Positions 24,948 to 37,474 are shown, counted from the first letter of the stretch. The stretch is 64,000 nt of DNA from Megamerina dolium (GCA_963854835.1 OY978529.1:10624775-10688774); one strand, 5' to 3'. Notes: generated from the letters alone by a model not told the origin. Made by a program: numbers and translations.

Positions 24948-25120
24948 TGTAAAAGCTTCTAAATGAGCTCTGTGACAAAGCTCAGAAAAATTGATGTCAC
25001 AAGAGTTCTCCCGTTCGGAACCGGCTTAAATAAGTTGGTCCCTTCTAATACTGTCCAAAATTTAACACGCACAACACTACTGGAAGCTTGTAAGTGCCAC
25101 ATATTTATATTTTTTTTTTT
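24948..25120 (+). mobile_element. SINE 3' fragment
   Basis: Plus-orientation body from AAAGCTTCTAAATGAGCTCT to AAGTGCCACATATTTATA, with the CGGCCAATGAGCCCTTCGG segment deleted. No head. Confidence 0.75.
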
Positions 25121-25129
25121 TTCAATTCA

Positions 25130-25935
25130 ACCGCAAAACTTTGGTCATTGCTGATCTATAGGGTTATTGTTTGAGAATGTATCATGACTTTTTCTCACTT
25201 CTTATCAATTGGTAATAGAGATATGTATTTTGATTTTTATATTCGGTTTGTCGCTATTATTGTTGATGTTGAATTTTGAGTGAGTGAGTGGCATTTGCGG
25301 ATTTAATTGGGCGGAAATCAGGGTGTTTCAAGTTCATTAAAAAACAAAGTTCCTGGCATATGAAACCGTATGCTCAGCAGTGCCCTTCAGAGTACGACGA
25401 ATTATTGCCAACTTAACGCCTTTTGCGTCACAGTGGGTTGTCGCATTCGACACTCGAATTCATACGTGCATTGTTTTCAAAGCAACGAAGCCACAATAAA
25501 GTAAACAACATATCCATGGGGTGTTTAACATGAACAAACGCTGAATCATAACAATGTTTGGGGTATGATTATTGCGCGCATCATTACATTTTCAGTACAA
25601 ACATATCAGCATGATGACGCGTGCACAACAGGATATACATATGTACACATATGTATGTACCAATGGCATTGGATAATAAACGATATTTGACTACTTCCAA
25701 TAGATTCCTTAAAAAACTAAATGGTGATAGTCTCAATAGCATTAATTACACGGACGTAGCAGTCATTGATGAATGACATTTGTATATGCACATTCGTACG
25801 TATGTATCCTGTGATTGTCCGGTTAGTATAGTTGTGTAGTGAATGCAATATTTACGCAACATTCAATGAATTGACAAAAATGAACAGATTTCCTTTGTTG
25901 GAATATGTTATCGTTACGGAGAATGCTATTAAACG
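25130..25935. other. No recognisable gene or element
   Basis: Intronic spacer with CATATGTATG-type simple sequence. Nothing supportable. Confidence 0.5.
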
Positions 25936-25939
25936 ATAT

Positions 25940-26660
25940 TATGTGTAACAATTGGGTTGCCACATGAACTGAAGCCGATTTTGCATGTCCGAAATGCTGC
26001 TGGAACGCCACAAAAACAAGTCAGTTTTTCATCGAATTGTTACTGGTGATGAAAAATGGATCCATTATGACAACCTCAAGTGCAAAAAATCATATGTGAA
26101 ACCCGGTCAACCAGCCAAATCAATGGCAAACCCGAATATCCATGGCGCGAAGGTAATGATCTGTATTTGATGGGATCAGAAGGGTGTGCTGTATTATGAG
26201 CTGCTAAAATCGGGTGAAACCATCAATGGAGAACGCTGCCGAACAAAATTAATCCGTTTGAAGAGAGCAATAGCCGAAAAACGCCCGGAATATGCGACCA
26301 GACATGAGTCCATAATTTTCCATCATATCAATACTCGGCCTCATGTTGTAACACCGGTCAAAAACTATTTGGAAAACAGCGGCTGGGGAATTTTGGCTCA
26401 CCCGACTTATAGCACAGACCTTGACCCGTCCGACTACCATTTATTTCGATCGATGCAGAACGCCCTCACTGGAATAAGGTTCACATCAGATCAGGGTATT
26501 AAAAATTGGCTTGATTCATTCTTGGCCGCCAAGCCGGCGCAGCTCTTTTGGGATGGAATCCACAAATTGCCAGAAAGATGGGAAAAAGTCATAGCTTCAG
26601 ATGGGCAATACTTTGAATAATACATGTTTTTCTTAAATAAACGTACAAATTTTGAAAAAA
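25940..26660 (+). mobile_element. Mariner (cecropia-like), 5' truncated
   Basis: Plus-strand transposase: FHRIVTGDEKWIHYDNLKCK (first Asp), one stop at 26168-26170, then GVLYYELLKSGETINGE, IIFHHINTRPHVV where the second Asp is replaced by Ile, and TDLDPSDYHLFRSMQNAL (third Asp kept). It ends PERWEKVIASDGQYFE at 26620. The resemblance to cecropia-type mariners is from memory of the family. No terminal repeats recognised. Confidence 0.8.
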
Positions 26661-26974
26661 AAAAAACTGCACGAATTAAGTTATAATTCTTTTTAAGTCG
26701 GAGCTTAAAATTACTGCCTTAAAATTACTGCATACCCTGACGGACTTGTTTAATTAGCGCTGTGTCCCAGCATAATTAGCAGGCTCATGCAAAAAGCGCT
26801 TGATGGTCTCAGTCCTTAGGCCAAGTAAATAGAATTGAGCGGAACCAACAGAATCGAAATAAAATCAATTTTAACACATCTCACACATCACATATTTCGG
26901 GTTAATATTGTATTCAAAGTGCTTTAAGGCTGATGGAATTGGATGGTTCCTCAAGTTCTTCTTACCATCCTGGA

Positions 26975-27190
26975 GAGAATAGATTGACGGTGTGTATTCA
27001 AAAACATCTGTCCAAACGAACGGCTCCAAAATGGGTTAGATAGAAGGAGAAGTTCACTCTAACAAGCTAAACATCAGAAAATCTGTACGCCTACCTAATT
27101 CAGCAACTGTATTCGAGGTGGAAGTTCTTACTATTTTAAAAAATAGTCCGGCTGTGATCATGATGCTGGAAAGGTAAAATCTTGTAGCGG
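26975..27190 (+). mobile_element. LINE RNase H fragment
   Basis: Plus-strand pieces TNGSKMG, GEVHSNKLNIRKSVRLPNSA and VFEVEVLTILKN match the start of the RNase H domain of the other LINEs here (YTDGSKM... VFQAE...). Very short and broken. Confidence 0.5.
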
Positions 27191-27369
27191 TAGCTCATCA
27201 ACGCAATGTTACCTTGACCTGAGGGCCGGAAAATTTCGAAATCTCGCATGAATTGTCGAGAATTGGATCCGCATGGTCAACAATACAAAGGCACTTACAC
27301 GAAAGTGAAAAACTACATAGGCCAAGCCAATAATCTTCGTCAATCAATTTGTATATTATTGTTATTCAG

Positions 27370-27850
27370 AAGAAATTGAGAAGTCTACAAGTCTTCTATC
27401 ATGTCTGTCCTTACATATGGCGTCGAAGTTTGGACAATTTCACCCCAATTGAGAGAATGTTCGGAGTTTTTCAGAGAAAAGATCTGCGCATGATCATGAC
27501 GTAATTGCGTTGGTGGCGAGTATCGAATAAGGTACAACCATGAGCTGTATGCCGACACCGACATAGTAAAGCGCATTAAAATTCAGCGGCTGCGCTGGCT
27601 AGGTCATTCGAGCGAATGGAAGAACACGCTCCAGCTCAGAAGATGTTATATTCAGAACCCGCTGGAGGACGACGCAGAAGAGGTAGACCTAACCTCCGGT
27701 GGAAAGGCCAAGTACTGGAGGACCTGAGAGTGCTTGGAATTTCTAACAGGCGCCAACTAGCGAAGATCAGATATGGCTGGCGAAGCATGTTATATTCAGC
27801 CTAAATCGATATCCGGTTGTTATGGCCACATAAGTAAGTAGGTAAGTAAC
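27370..27850 (+). mobile_element. RTE-like LINE 3' end
   Basis: Plus-strand C-terminus: SVLTYGVEVWTIS, ERMFGVFQRKDLR, then RIKIQRLRWLGH, and the intact last 62 codons 27616-27804 containing GGRRRRGRPNLRWKGQVLED. It ends with the stop and a short TAAGTAAGTAGGTAAGTAA tail. This is the same family as 44345-45069. Confidence 0.75.
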
Positions 27851-28196
27851 CAGTTATTCAGATTTCGCAGATATATGTATATTTCTTTGCAAAATCGCCA
27901 TATCTCCTATGGCAAGTTTTAGTTAAGGATGATTTAAAATTACCGCTTTAAATAGGAAAAAGATAAAAATGTTAAACTATAGAGATGAAGGAAAAAATTC
28001 CAATGAGTTCTGGTTTAATTCTATTTGTATGCTAGAGTAACTATATGCTTTTTGTCTTTCACTTCGTCAAAACCTTAACCCTTTTGTAGCCTTCTTGGAG
28101 AACAATATGATTTAAGAAATGGCCCGAAAACTATATTTTCGATGAAATTTCAAAAGCTATGATAAAAAAGATGTCATACTTTCAGTTTCATATGTA

Positions 28197-28765
28197 CAGG
28201 GTGATTTTTTAGCAAATTTTCTTTTTGGTAATACTGTTTTTGGCAGCTCAGCTGTTTTCGTGTGACATGTTACTGTCAAGCATGTTCAGTTTGGTTTATA
28301 ATTTAACCATGATTCGACTTGCAAACGTGCAACGCTTGCAGATTATTGAAATTTATTAGCTAAATTCATGCTCGGGTCATTCGTTTATTCATTTTATGAT
28401 CAGTTTGGGCGACCTTCTAAAGCGGCTATTCGGAATCTTGTGACCAAATTTCGCACCAAATTTACATTATTGGACATTCAACCACCAAAACGTATATGTA
28501 GAGTGTGGACAGTGTTGTTGATGACCGTGAATTATCGATTTATTCGTGAGATACCGCCCAATAAGTTGGAGAGAGTATGCCAAAATTGGACCCAGCGTAT
28601 GAACCATATGAGGCGCAGCCGCGGTCAATATTTACATGAAATAATCTTTAAACATTGAGTTATATAGATTGTTCTATCGACTCTATTAAAGATTTCATAC
28701 ATTTCTCTAAATTTTATGTGATTTTTTTTTAAATCAAATCCGACGGCTCTTAAAAAATCAATCTG
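28197..28765 (+). mobile_element. DD41D-type transposon, internally deleted
   Basis: 569 bp between TA duplications. The left end CAGGGTGATTTTTTAGC and right end complement CAGATTGATTTTTTAAG form short terminal repeats. The start of the transposase gene (MIRLANVQRLQIIEIY at 28309) joins a damaged N-terminal stretch and the last residues (REIPPNKLERVCQNW, GQYLHEIIFKH, stop at 28658). The catalytic core is gone. The ends are shared with 908-1316 and 55160-55811. Confidence 0.85.
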
Positions 28766-28769
28766 TAAT

Positions 28770-29970
28770 AGTAAATACCTAAAAGTATGATACATTTTTG
28801 TTTAAACAATCACTTTTAGCATGCTTATTTTGTCGTAACAATTACAATTTTAGTAAATGGTATATGGTATATCGAAACACTGTTCGCAGTACCAAAGCCT
28901 AAATCATGAGGGAAAGAGGGTGTTTAATAGCAACAGCATAATCAACGTCAGCATAATGTTAGGACGTCTTTGAAATACCTAAATGCATACGTGTACTCAT
29001 AGAGGAAGATTTTTAATAATGAATTAATATTTAATATGCAATTAAAATAAGCCATTTTACTTATGCTGCTATAATGGTGGTATTTTCACCAATCGGCGAA
29101 CCTAAACATATGGATACATGACTGTAGCCCGTAAGGCTTCAAAACATAAGAGCATACGAACATATTTGGTTGGCTGAACAACTGGCATGTCGCTACTTTG
29201 GATTTTATTTAATTACCAACTGTATAAGCTTATGCACGATTTTATCCACATACAATATTGTATAACGTTTGGCAATGATTTAGTATAGAGACTGACTACA
29301 TGGCGGAAATTGAAAAAAAAAAAAATGAAATTCACAACTCGAGAGTTGAATTCAGCTAATCGGATAACACCACACAAACTTTGTCTTTCGCACTGTTCCG
29401 TTTGCCACAATTAAGAATTATGTTTTGCCCACACACTTTTCCCTTCATTTTTTTGTCATTAAATGAAGAAAACTTCTGTTAACTGCTCATGTTGCAATCA
29501 ACACATATAAACACTTCTTCAAACGTGTTGATTTTCCAAAACTTAATTTGTTTAAATCTTTACGAATTTGCAAATGTGTAAAAATTAATTAGAATTCAGT
29601 AAAGAAACTTTGCCCACGCATACTCATACGCTATTTGAAATGTAAAGAATGTAAAAAACGTAAAGAATGACAAAAATCTTAAGCATTATATGTCTCCTAC
29701 CAAGCCAAAATCATGATACAAGACAGTACAAGCAACTTGCATTGCCGCCAATGTAATAATAACATTGTAACGAGATTTGAATTATCATCGGCTATCAATT
29801 GACAAATATAAGATAAATAAGAGAAAATGGAGGAATAAATAAAATTAGTAAAGATTTTTTTAGCATCATGTCTGCCACAGGATTCTATTGGCTTTTCGAT
29901 TGCCCTTTCTTAGCCCACGAATCAAAATTATTTCTAGACCTTTAGTTTGTTACATGATTTGATGGCAAAA
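28770..29970. other. No recognisable gene or element
   Basis: Intronic AT-rich spacer. Nothing supportable. Confidence 0.5.
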
Positions 29971-29974
29971 AAAA

Positions 29975-30055
29975 TTGACCCAGCTTCCATAAGGAATTGT
30001 TTCTGTCGGAATGATTGTCAACTAATTGACGACAGGAGGTCCATTTCTAGCGTCA
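29975..30055 (-). mobile_element. Very old SINE fragment
   Basis: GCTTCCATAAGGAATTGTTTCTG...GACGACAGGAGGTCC aligns with the SINE body segment GCTTTTTCATGGCAAGTTGTTACTG...GCCGACAGGTGGGTACC. Heavy divergence; tentative. Confidence 0.4.
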
Positions 30056-32050
30056 GAAAATCCAAGCGCTGAAAAGTTCTCCAGTACTTGATCTTTTCAC
30101 CGGAAGTTAGGTCTTCCTCTCCTTAGTCTGAGTGTGTTCTTCCATTCGCTCGTCATTACCTAGTCAACGCAACCGCTGAATTTTAATGGTCTTTACTATC
30201 TTGGTGTCGGCATACAACTCATAAAGCTCGTGCTTGTACCTTATTCGATACTCGCTACCAACGCAAATAGGTCCAAAGATCTTGCGTAGGTCTTTTTTCT
30301 CGAAAACTCCGAGCATTTTCTTATCTGAGGTGTCCAAATTGTCCAAACTTCGGCGCCATATGTAATGACAGGCATGATGAGAGACTTGTAGAGTGTGGTT
30401 TTCGTTGCTCGAGAGAGGACCTGATTTCTCAATTGCTTACTTAGCCCAAAGTGGCACCTGTTTGCAAGATTTAACCTTCGAAATATCTCCCGGTTGACGC
30501 CATCACTAGTGTTAATGCTGGTTCCAAGATAGATAAAGTCCTTCACTACTTCAAAAGCGTAGTTGTCAACGATGACGTGCTGTCCAAGACGCCGGGACTC
30601 TTTGTTTATTGACACTAGATACTTCGTCTTGCCCTTGTTCACCGTAAGACCTATTCGACGCGACTGTCTTTCCAATTCCATGACGATTTTTTCAATATCA
30701 TCAGCATTCGCTAGGTTAGGTTAGGTTAGGTTAGAGTGGCCGCCCCCTCAAAAGGAGGGTACACGTAGGCCAGAGAAAGGCCCATTGTGGTACCACGCGA
30801 ATATTCCTACTCTACTACGTCGAACCAACGAGAAGTTTTGACGAAATTTAGGAGGTTGCTAATAACAACCACTGATAGGGGGGCCAAGTCATTCAATTGC
30901 TAATATCCCAGGAATTTTTTGCGTCTTTTGCACAAAGCAGGGCAGGTAACCAGCAGATGTGAGACGGTTTCGAGTTCCTCCTCATCTCTGCAGCTTCTGC
31001 AGTAGTCATGCACGAGATGGACTAAGCCCATTCTCACTGCGTGAGGTCCTATGAGGCAGTGGCCGATAAGCACTCCAACATAGGTCGAGATATCTTTTCT
31101 ATTAAGGTCAGTGAGTTTACGCGAGCGTTTCTTACTGAGTCCATCTTTTTTGGAAGGCGTTAGATGTGAATACATCCAATTTGTGTTTACTTGTGGCAAT
31201 GGGGATCCCCAAGTGGAGGTTTTCTTCAGTTAAGGCTTCGCTTGTACCCTGTCTAGCGAGTTCATCAGCTCTGCAGTTTCCTCATATGCCCCTGTGTCCG
31301 GGTACCCAGCACAGGAGGATATTATGCTGCTCGGAAATCTCATTAAGAGATCTGCGGCAGTCTAGAATGATCTTCGATTTATAGGCATACGATAACAGCA
31401 TTACACTTTTGTTAAAAATAGTGCCATTATGCCGTATTTCATCAGCTCGTATTATTTTCTCCATAATAAGATTGAAGAAGTTGCACGAGAACGAATCACC
31501 TTGTCTGAAACCCCATTCTGTATTAAACGGTGCGGAGAGGTCCTTCCCAATTTTCACTGCACAACGGGAATTACACAGTGTAATTCTCCAAAGCCGAATG
31601 AGCTTCGCAGGAATACCGAACTCAGACATTGTTGTTCTGAAGTAATCCCTTACCGAACTGTCGAAAGCGGCTTTATAATCAACAAATAGGTGGTGTGTGT
31701 CGATCTGTTTTTCTTGGGTCTTCTCCAGGATTTGGCGCAGTGTGAAAATCTGGTCGATGGTGGATTTACCAGGTCTGAAGCCACACTGATAAGGTCCAAT
31801 CAGGTTGCTGAGCATAGGCTTCAACCTTTCACACAGTACGCTCGATAGAACCTTGTACGCGATGCTCAGGAGACTTATTCCACGGTAGTTGGCGCAAATT
31901 GTGGGGTCTCCTTTTTTATGTACAGGACAGAGAACACTGAGCCTCCAATCATCAGGCATGCTTTCATCCGACCATATTCTGCTTATGAGCTGGTGCATGC
32001 GGGTGAGCAGCTCATCGCCTCCGGTCTTAAACAACTCGTTGATGATAGTG
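30056..32050 (-). mobile_element. RTE-like LINE, reverse transcriptase to C-terminus
   Basis: The minus strand reads RT motifs from about 32050 (INELFKTGGDELLTRMHQ, WRLSVLCPVHKKGDPTICAN, QCGFRPGKSTIDQIFTLRQI, FVDYKAAFDSSV, GFRQGDSFSCNFFN) to KSVMLLSYA. It is then interrupted by another LINE (30711-31384) and resumes ADDIEKIVMELERQSRRIGL and on through the fingers/thumb and C-terminus, with later frameshifts. The GRP/RRRRGRP-type C-terminus and the KTGGDEL start are shared with the other RTE-like fragments. The RTE label is by resemblance and is not certain. Confidence 0.8.
30711..31384 (-). mobile_element. RNase H LINE 3' end (family C) nested in RTE-like LINE
   Basis: Minus strand: RRSLNEISEQHNILLCWVPG and HRGI (RNase H end), then KKRSRKLTDLNRKDISTYVG and CRSCRDEEELETVSHLL, the C-terminal cysteine domain. 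The 3' tail is four TAACC units, CTAACCTAACCTAACCTAG, at 30711-30734. Flanked by GCATTCG (30704-30710) and GCATACG (31385-31391), a 7-bp target duplication with one difference. It is 5' truncated. A second copy is at 43480-44085. Confidence 0.85.
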
Positions 32051-32628
32051 CAAAATATTAATGTGAAGGAACACACCTTCGTTGTACACTTAAGAGAATC
32101 AAGTAATAAGTACAATAGTGTAATATTCAACGTTAGAACGGTATAAGACCTTACTCGCATGAAACATCATCGATTTAATACGTAAATTCTCAGACTTTCT
32201 ATGCAAACTGGTTTTTTGTTAGATATGTCGTACATACTGGTATTATGAAAATTGCTTTGACGACACCGAAATACAGGTACCTACTCCTACTTTTATTTAT
32301 ACTGCCACCATGTACTAAGAGCGCACACTACGGCAACAGTAATACGAATACTCTTAAGTGGACTGCACTCCATATTCACAACGTCGTATGTAGGCGCATA
32401 CGTAAGCAAAACGACTGACTCTGACTGAGTCTGGAGGCAAAATTTCAGTTTTCAACTGTTGATGTGCACATGCAAAATTTAATTACGACAAAAGGATGAG
32501 TGCTTAATTATACGTAAACATTTAAGTTTCTCCTTCACATTCATACGAGTAGTTGTCAGATCTATTTTGCTACTGTGTGTGCATACAAAGGCATATATCT
32601 GTGTATGTGTTTGTATATATTTACGTTA

Positions 32629-33118
32629 GGGTGCATTGAGTTTTTTCGGAAAATTCTGAGGCTAAAATGATGAGGGTATTTCGCTATACCTCAAGAACCT
32701 CTGGACCGATTTGATTCAAATTTGACACGTAGACGTTTCTTATAGATTTGTGTAAAGGGTTACCACCGGCAAACAATAAATGTAGAAAAAAGGATGACAA
32801 ACCTAAAAATGTTGACGTGATTGAATTATGATAAGCTTTCTTTTAACTTTTACGGAGCTGTGTTAACCAGCAAAACTCCACAAAAACTACTTGGGTAGCA
32901 AATTTTGTTTCCGGTTTTGAACAAGCCCTTAGCTCAAAGTGCCATAAATGATATTTTAAAATTATCTTATATAAAACTTTTCTCGTCGCAAATCGGAAGC
33001 ACGTTTTTAATTTTATAACTATGGTTTCCTACTGAAAATTTCGTAGAATTTCACATAAATTTCATTTCTGCTATTTGTTTTGTCAAGTTTTTTTCATTAC
33101 GTACAAATCGATGCACCC
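32629..33118. mobile_element. Unclassified MITE, 490 bp
   Basis: Terminal inverted repeats GGGTGCATTGA (left) and complement GGGTGCATCGA (right), each preceded or followed by TA. There is no coding capacity. The interior is AT-rich with several short inverted segments. TA target and size suggest a Tc1/mariner-type non-autonomous element; no autonomous partner is in the window. Confidence 0.65.
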
Positions 33119-33129
33119 TAATGTACATA

Positions 33130-34250
33130 GTATTCTCATAAATATTACAACACACACTTTTCACTTAAAAATGAAAGCATTCTTATATATTTAACTGATT
33201 TTAATGGAAAATATTTTATGTGTACCTAAAAAGATTATCCAAAATTAACGTCACAGGGCTTCTTACTCTCTGGTCGCCATGCTTCATAAGAGATATCCTC
33301 ACTGAATTTTCGGAACAAGCTCATAAGCTTGTCCGAGCGTCTGAGCAAATATCAAGTGCGTCTTTTTTAAAGATTGATTGCTTAAATATTTTCATTTCTG
33401 GGGACAAACTTTTCTTTTTACGCAGCATATTTGAATCTATTATTGCATTCATTGCTCTCATACGGTTGGTGTACCCACATAACTTGGCCGACCTGATTTT
33501 TTAATTCACAGCACGATATTCACTCTCTTCCTCATTATTTTGGTCGTCCACTACGTTGTTATTAACAACTTGTCTCTCTAAAAGGAATACAAATGGATAC
33601 ACTTTTTCACTCAAATTAAAGCTGTATCAATATATATGGGAAGACTAGGGAGATGTGCTTCTATGAGTGTTTCACACAGACTAATACTACTACTTGTATC
33701 TGCTATATTATGTTACATACAAAAGACATACTCGTATGCAGTACTTTGATACACATATGCAAGCAGCACACATCCATAGAAGTGGGCAAACATTTCAAAG
33801 ATTCCATATCAAGTTAAGCAATGTTTTGAATAAACTTGAGATATACTCTTATGTGCTGTACAGGCATACGGATTAGACGAAGGAAACTCTTTTATCTAGA
33901 AACATAAATTCAGTTAAATTGTAGATTCATGCGATCCATATTTTTATCCTTTCCGGGACCAGTCACGGATAGCTTTAAATTCGATTTCGGTTAACCGGAA
34001 GTTTTCTGTTTAATATTACACCAATTAGTTTCGAATAGGAATAATCGGAAATTTCGAATAATATAAGTTCAAATAACAACACCAGGTAAATTAATCGGAA
34101 AACCTCTTCCCGAGTGTATAACAGTAATGTGAAAACATGAGTTCTACTCGTTCTTTAAAAATATGATTTTTTTTTTCTTTTTTCTTTTTCTTCACTACTC
34201 TCCTTCCCATGTACCAAATTTCTGGATATTTTTTGGGAATTTCTGGTTGC
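33130..34250. other. Spacer; unassigned frame
   Basis: Frames on both strands at 33220-33504 are open but no family was recognised. The rest is AT-rich spacer. Confidence 0.4.
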
Positions 34251-34260
34251 TATTCATCTA

Positions 34261-34622
34261 TGGGTGCCGTAGCTCGGTGGTTAGTATGTTGGCCTTCTGA
34301 TCTATAGGTCGTGGATCAATCCCCAGCTGATGCATAACAAATTTCATATCGAAGAGATTTTTCTTTCGAACGGTACCCACCTGTCGGCAAGCAATTGGCA
34401 ATTCTTCCGGCAGTGACAATTTGCCATGGAAAAACTCCGAAAAGAACTCTGTGACAAAGCTCAGAAAAAGTAATGTCGCAAGAGTTCTACCATTCGGAAC
34501 CGGCTAAAATAAGTAGGTCCCTCTAATACTGTCCAAAAAATTTTACACACACACCAGTAATGGAGGAGAAGCTCGGCCAAAGAGCCCTTCGGGGCTTTAG
34601 GCGCCACATATTGATTTCTTTG
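34261..34622 (+). mobile_element. SINE, full length, 8-bp TSD
   Basis: Head GGGTGCCGTAGCTCGGTGG, B-box region GTGGATCAATCCCC (one base missing), body and 3' end TTTAGGCGCCACATATTGATT. TTCATCTA occurs on both sides (34253-34260 and 34623-34630). Confidence 0.88.
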
Positions 34623-34794
34623 TTCATCTAATTAAACTAAATGTACAACAAATCAAACTAAAAAAAAAGTTCTTCCGAATATTTCAGTCCAGTTACAATT
34701 TGTGGTCGGTCAAATATCATCTATATTTTATATTTTAGGGATTAGCCGAATCAGACTACCTATTTGGGTCCCTTTTCGTCCCTCAAATCGTGTA

Positions 34795-35320
34795 TTAATT
34801 ACTTGTTCGGTTACAGAATTCTTCTACTTCCTTCCTCATAATAACCTCACGCGTTATTTCAAGCATGTCTTTGTGGGGTATGTTCCACATTTCGAGTTCA
34901 TCAATAAATTGGCGACCCAGTGTGGACATCCTCCTGCTTACCAATGTAGGACACTGGCACACTATGTGCGCCGCTGTCTCTGTCTCTTCCATGCATATTC
35001 TGCAAATGTCAGCAACCTCCCCTTCAACAAGACGCATTTTGCTGAGGTGGTACCTGAAATTGCCATGACCAGTTCAGTCAACCAGCTTAGAGTCAATCGT
35101 CCTAGACTGAGAGCCCTCCCCGATTCACTGCCTTTGATAGCCTCAACGAAACCTTTGCCTGTCTACAAGTGGATAAGTTCACCCATCTCATGAGATGGAG
35201 TTTCTTTATCCACTCTTCGACCTTTACCTTCACCGTTCCGCTGCTAAGAGCAACTACTGGTTCCGGTCCATAAAATTCAGCTTCAGATCCTTGTCTAGCC
35301 AAGGTGTCTGCAGCTTCATT
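34795..35320 (-). mobile_element. RNase H LINE 3' end (family D)
   Basis: Minus strand: MARQGSEAEFYGPEPVVALS (after RNase H), EEWIKKLHLMRWVNLSTCRQ, then the cysteine domain CRICMEETETAAHIVCQCP and ISR-type end IPHKDMLEITREVI. A frameshift separates the two open segments. A decayed relative is at 48500-48950. Confidence 0.75.
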
Positions 35321-35542
35321 TTGTTCTATATCAATATCATCTACATATATATAACAAGCTGTCGATTCAAATTAATATAATTTAAGTTATCGTACTGCAA
35401 TAACTACTAAGTGAACTCAGTTAACTACTTAATTTATAGCATCCTTTTTCGCAATGTGGTTAGTAAATTTTGTCAAATAAACTTCGTATAACCGCTTTTG
35501 GGTTTAATAGTAAAATCTCAGTAATGTCATGCATAGTAATTA

Positions 35543-36395
35543 CGAGGGTGGTTCCAGAACTACCCGACCTACCAAGTAGATGGTGTAGTAGTTTGAAAAT
35601 AATTACTTTAGTGAAAAGTGGCAACCTTAGAAAACATATGTTTGAAGTTTCAAAGGCACCACGTTGTTTAGTATTTTTTTGGAGCCATCGAAAGTTAACG
35701 ACCTCAGTGAATTTGTAAATATGAAAAAAATTGGTCACCGTTATGTAATTCAATACTTTCATTTGAAAGGTCTCAGTACAACGAATATTAAAGCCGAACT
35801 AGATTCTATTCTGGGGGAGTCTGTTCCTTCGTTTACGACCATCATATATTGGGTGACAGAGTTTAAAAGAGGTCGTACGAGCTGCCAAGACGAACACCGT
35901 AGTGGTCGACCAATTTAGGTGACCACTGCAGAAACGGTTAAGAAAGTCCACAAAATGGTATTGGATGATCGCCGGCTGAAGGTGCGTGAGCTAGGTGAAA
36001 TTACAGGCATTTCACAAAAGTGCTATATATCGTACATTGCCCTAAAATTTGGAGATGATAATGCTGTGTGCAAGATGGGTGCCGCGTTTGCGTCGTGAAG
36101 ATGTTTCTATAGAGTGTTTGACGATGTTTCACAGTAATAAAGCTGAGTTTTTGCGTCGATTCGTAACCATGGATGAGACATGGGCCCACCACTTCACACC
36201 TGAGACAAAAGAGCAGTCAAAACAGTGGACTGAAAGGGGAGAATCGTGTCCAGGTGAAGGAAGGTGAAGACAGTTCCATCTGCAGGCAAGGTTATGGCGT
36301 CCGTTTCTTAGGATGCACGTGGCATAATTTTTATTGATTATCTTCAAAAAGTATTATGTTAATTTGTTACAGCGTTTAAGTGATGAAGCCAAATA
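35543..36395 (+). mobile_element. Mariner (irritans-like), 3' truncated
   Basis: The left terminus CGAGGGTGGTTCCAGAAC follows TA at 35541-35542 and is the complement of the right terminus of the copy at 14217. The transposase opens MKKIGHRYVIQYFHLKGLST at 35721 and runs through LDSILGESVPSFTTIIYWVT, then breaks at a stop after SGRPI. HKMVLDDRRLKVRELGE and MDETWAHHFTPETKEQ follow, and it stops after the LQRLSDEA region. It lacks the catalytic end that the 13285 copy retains. Confidence 0.82.
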
Positions 36396-36399
36396 ATAT

Positions 36400-37470
36400 T
36401 TGCTGCATGCATTTTATTTAATAGAGGTTTGACATAGAAGTTGTTGAGGCCCAGAATTTAGAAGTAAGCATGAAAAAATAATATACATTACGCAAGTATT
36501 ACTTTTTCTTCTGAGTATGTTGAGGCTATATTGAGTCAACACACAATCGCACAAACGCTAATAACTATAAGCAAAGAAGTCGTATTATTTTCTGGTAAAG
36601 TGAAAGTAATTTACTATAGTACTTTACAATCACATCAGTGAAATGCCCACAACATTTACCAGCATATTTGGCTAACCGAACAAAAATGAATCTCCCACTG
36701 ACAATCCGTAATAAGCGTAGAGCTCAAGATATTACGAGTATGTACATGTACATACTCGTATGCACAGTACATTACACAGTGCTAAGAATGATTCAATTTG
36801 CATTTGCGTTTGTGGCGGTAGCAATTGCTGAAATGATTTCCAGAATGGAATAATATAACTAATGTCGTACGACCAAAAACCCATGGGAGCCGCGTAAAAA
36901 AACGCGTGTGTACTTGTAAAGATTGGCTGCCAACTTTTAGAGTTTGAATTTTAAATGCAAATGATTTTTTATTTTCATTTCTCTCACACTCTTCATTTGA
37001 TTTGAATATTTGTTTGAGTTCAGGTGCCCAATTGTGTCCATCAGCTTTGAAGTTGATGGATTTATTGAATTTAAAATTCACATAGCGGACGCTCGAGATT
37101 TTTTTTTTTGTCACATAACGGTATAGCATAACCTCTCCTTGTTAATTTTGGATGTCAATTATGATTTCTGTATGTATTTCCGGTAAAGATTTTTCAATCA
37201 AAACCATTTCAATAAAAGATAATTTAAAAAAAGGAGCCTTCTCTCTATAATCGGATTTTGAATTAACTGATTGAGTATGATTTATTGGTGATTATCATTG
37301 ATTTTTTAAAACAATCTTCTTCATTCTCTTATTGTACTTATACATATAAGATAGTACAGTACGGTCTATAATACAGTACATAAACATTTTACTACTTCCG
37401 TTTTCGGGTTCGTTGCAGCTTCTTTCTACCGTATACACACAATTAATTTTGATTTAACGTACTATATGTT
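36400..37470. other. No recognisable gene or element
   Basis: Intronic spacer. The open frame at 36782-37129 on the minus strand shows no recognisable features. Confidence 0.45.
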
Positions 37471-37474
37471 TTAT

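Noticed and set aside
30711..30734. Telomere or interstitial telomeric repeat
   Set aside because: The TTAGG units sit exactly at the 3' end of a LINE next to its target duplication.
31282..32160. A 292-codon gene on the minus strand
   Set aside because: It is an accidental fusion of RTE-like RT with the RNase H end of a nested LINE.
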